A program made the position numbers and the translations under genes. Positions 62,900 through 64,000 of a stretch of 64,000 bases of DNA are shown piece by piece (position 1 is the first letter of the stretch; each line of letters starts with the position of its first letter). Location of the stretch: positions 62,001-126,000 of the forward strand of contig NZ_JAUFPR010000008.1 of NCBI RefSeq assembly GCF_030409325.1, given 5' to 3'. Origin of the DNA: Mucilaginibacter aquaedulcis (GTDB lineage Bacteria; Bacteroidota; Bacteroidia; Sphingobacteriales; Sphingobacteriaceae). The notes beneath the pieces were generated by a model. It ran no database searches and had not been told where the DNA came from. It saw only the letters and a program-made list of their open reading frames with translations.

Positions 62900-63060
62900 G
62901 AAAACGGACAAAAGCGGCGTCAAGTTCGGTCAGCCCCGGTCGTACGAACGCATAATGTCCTCCGCTTTGCTGCGGCCACCCTTCGGGACTTATAGTTCTC
63001 CCGCCCGGGTTTTCCGACCGTCTTTTTGACTTTCTTTTTTACCGTTTTTTCTTTTTGAAA
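62900..63060. other. GC-rich block followed by a long pyrimidine tract
   Basis: 62900-63020 is markedly GC-rich with several short repeats (GGTC occurs around 62930-62945 and its complement GACC at 63018; CCGC/GCGG stem near 62960-62975). 63015-63060 is a C/T-rich run ending in AAAAAAAA. It immediately precedes the element gene at 63139. It could be a leader or attenuator, or a second transfer-related site. No coding potential. Confidence 0.35.
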
Positions 63061-63138
63061 AAAAACTTTTCAGGGAAAGTCTTCGGGAAAAGAGGTAAAC
63101 AAAAAACAAATTTTTAACCCTTTTAAATCATTCAAAAA

Positions 63139-63786
63139 ATGAAAACAACAGAAAAAAATGCGAACGGCGTACAAGGTGCCACCGCAAAAGGCAACCAAAC
63201 AGTTAACCGCACCGAGAACCGTCCAAGTCTGACCGGAAAAGAGGCTAAACCTAATGAAAACCCAAAAGATCAAACACCTGCCGAAAACGCGCAAGCCGAC
63301 AAAAACGGCCAAGCCGGGGTTAACACTAATAGCCCTATACCTGCTAAAGCTACGTCGTTCACCACAGGTCACGGAATAGTTGAGCCCAAACTGGAGCCTA
63401 CAGAAACCGGGGAAATGAATACGAGTAAAGAGAAAGCAGCACCCGCTAAAACCGAGGAAATAAAACACGAGGCTAAAAAAAACTCTTTGAGTTTAGAGCA
63501 AACTTTGAAATCGGTAGAAGGCTTGCACCGGCTAAGCATTCAACGCATCACCCTGTTATCCCGAATCAAATTACTGGAAGATTTTGAGGTAAAACTGATT
63601 GAGGGAAACGACGAGTTAGAATATAATCCTTATCAGGGTTGCAAGCTCATTATCAAGGATGATAAAGGCAGGGAGTTCTTTACCAATACGCCGAACCTGA
63701 TTCGCCTTGTTGCACAATTTATTTTCGATGCGTGCCACGAAAAACTGGCCGAAATTGAAGGAAACATCATTTTCCCCAATGCTTAA
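63139..63786 (+). CDS. mobile-element protein with disordered N-terminus
   Basis: A 215-residue protein. Residues about 1-115 are polar and disorder-like (Lys, Asn, Glu, Pro, Thr); residues about 116-210 form a compact domain (LSLEQTLKSVEGLHRLSIQ, YNPYQGCKLIIKDDKGREFF, RLVAQFIFDACHEKLAEIEG). I believe that this C-terminal part is common in Bacteroidetes conjugative elements, but no function is known to me. A terminator follows at 63796. Confidence 0.65.
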   Translation: MKTTEKNANGVQGATAKGNQTVNRTENRPSLTGKEAKPNENPKDQTPAENAQADKNGQAGVNTNSPIPAKATSFTTGHGIVEPKLEPTETGEMNTSKEKAAPAKTEEIKHEAKKNSLSLEQTLKSVEGLHRLSIQRITLLSRIKLLEDFEVKLIEGNDELEYNPYQGCKLIIKDDKGREFFTNTPNLIRLVAQFIFDACHEKLAEIEGNIIFPNA

Positions 63787-63795
63787 ATTTTGCTT

Positions 63796-63831
63796 CCATC
63801 TCAAAAACTATTGAGATGGTGAGCATTTTTT
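63796..63831. terminator. terminator after the element gene
   Basis: CCATCTCAA (63796-63804) and TTGAGATGG (63811-63819) form a 9-bp stem, followed by TGAGCATTTTTT. The remaining 170 bases to the window end show no supported feature. Confidence 0.65.
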
Positions 63832-64000
63832 ATGATTTCACAAAAAACACCAATCCCTATATACATGCAATTTATAGAACTGACCAACTGAATATTTTGA
63901 GAGGACACCCCAAAAAATTGGCTAAAGAGAATTTCGTAAGGTTTCAGTGAGGACTCATCGATTTTATGAACAGCTACCAATTTCAAAGCGATTCAGGACA

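Noticed and set aside
63801..63986. 61-codon minus-strand ORF at the window end
   Set aside because: It needs a TTG start, has a stop just upstream and includes the terminator hairpin.
1..64000. CRISPR arrays, rRNA operons, complete tRNAs
   Set aside because: No regularly spaced repeats or full-length RNA genes were seen; only two tRNA 3' fragments.

Overview
The window looks like a chromosome segment of a Sphingobacteriaceae bacterium (Bacteroidetes, most like Mucilaginibacter or Pedobacter). The evidence is the gene content: DUF6596-type ECF sigma factor with YCII partners, GAF-rich sigma-54 activators, a GH3 glucosidase with a LacI-type operator, DUF4142 and DUF1508 proteins, and a Bacteroidetes-type MobC/relaxase/TraJ module. 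Other signs are moderate GC, AT-rich spacers, weak Shine-Dalgarno signals and many AraC-type regulators. No rRNA, complete tRNA or CRISPR array was seen.

Region 1-5 kb: NmrA-like reductase, Spx/ArsC-like protein and secreted cupin on the minus strand, then a GlxA-type regulator and an exported EstC-like alpha/beta hydrolase. Region 5-15.4 kb: three paralogous NorR/FhlA-like sigma-54 activators, each with three GAF-like modules, enclose a second, signal-less copy of the hydrolase and an AraC regulator preceded by a sigma-54-like promoter. Region 15.6-27 kb: an ECF sigma factor/YCII/degenerate PfkB-like operon, carboxymuconolactone-decarboxylase-like proteins, a second YCII protein, a FrnE-like oxidoreductase, a type II NADH dehydrogenase, a LigD split into two proteins, a second PfkB-like/CMD pair and a bestrophin. 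Region 27-31 kb: GH3 enzyme and DUF5996 protein.

Region 31-46.7 kb is a resistance-like cluster. Two TolC/HlyD/MFS efflux cassettes (one with an extra lipoprotein) have their own AraC regulators, with a CDF metal transporter, a TetR regulator, an acetolactate synthase pair and a third AraC regulator. Matching TetR-like palindromes lie upstream of one efflux/AraC unit and of ilvBN. A separate set of 30-bp-spaced direct repeats recurs in five intergenic regions across 1-46 kb. Region 46.7-50.4 kb: MOSC/reductase/ferredoxin fusion, Mug glycosylase, DUF1508 protein and a secreted Lys/Ala-rich protein.

From about 50.5 kb the window is accessory. A tRNA-Ser 3'-end-like fragment at 50.54 kb is followed by decayed genes (a LuxR tail and a reductase tail fused at their truncated 5' ends, a VOC remnant) mixed with intact stress-type genes: monooxygenase, DoxX, ECF sigma factor, DUF4142, metallo-hydrolase, response regulator. 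A tRNA-Met 3' fragment at 56.15 kb, in minus-strand orientation, looks like the distal att site of a mobilizable element that runs right past the window end. That element carries a small HTH protein, a candidate oriT, MobC, a relaxase with a nested second ORF, an isolated TraJ with a split tail, an XRE regulator divergent from a HEPN protein with a degenerate nucleotidyltransferase-like segment, a 39-residue basic protein and a further element-type protein.
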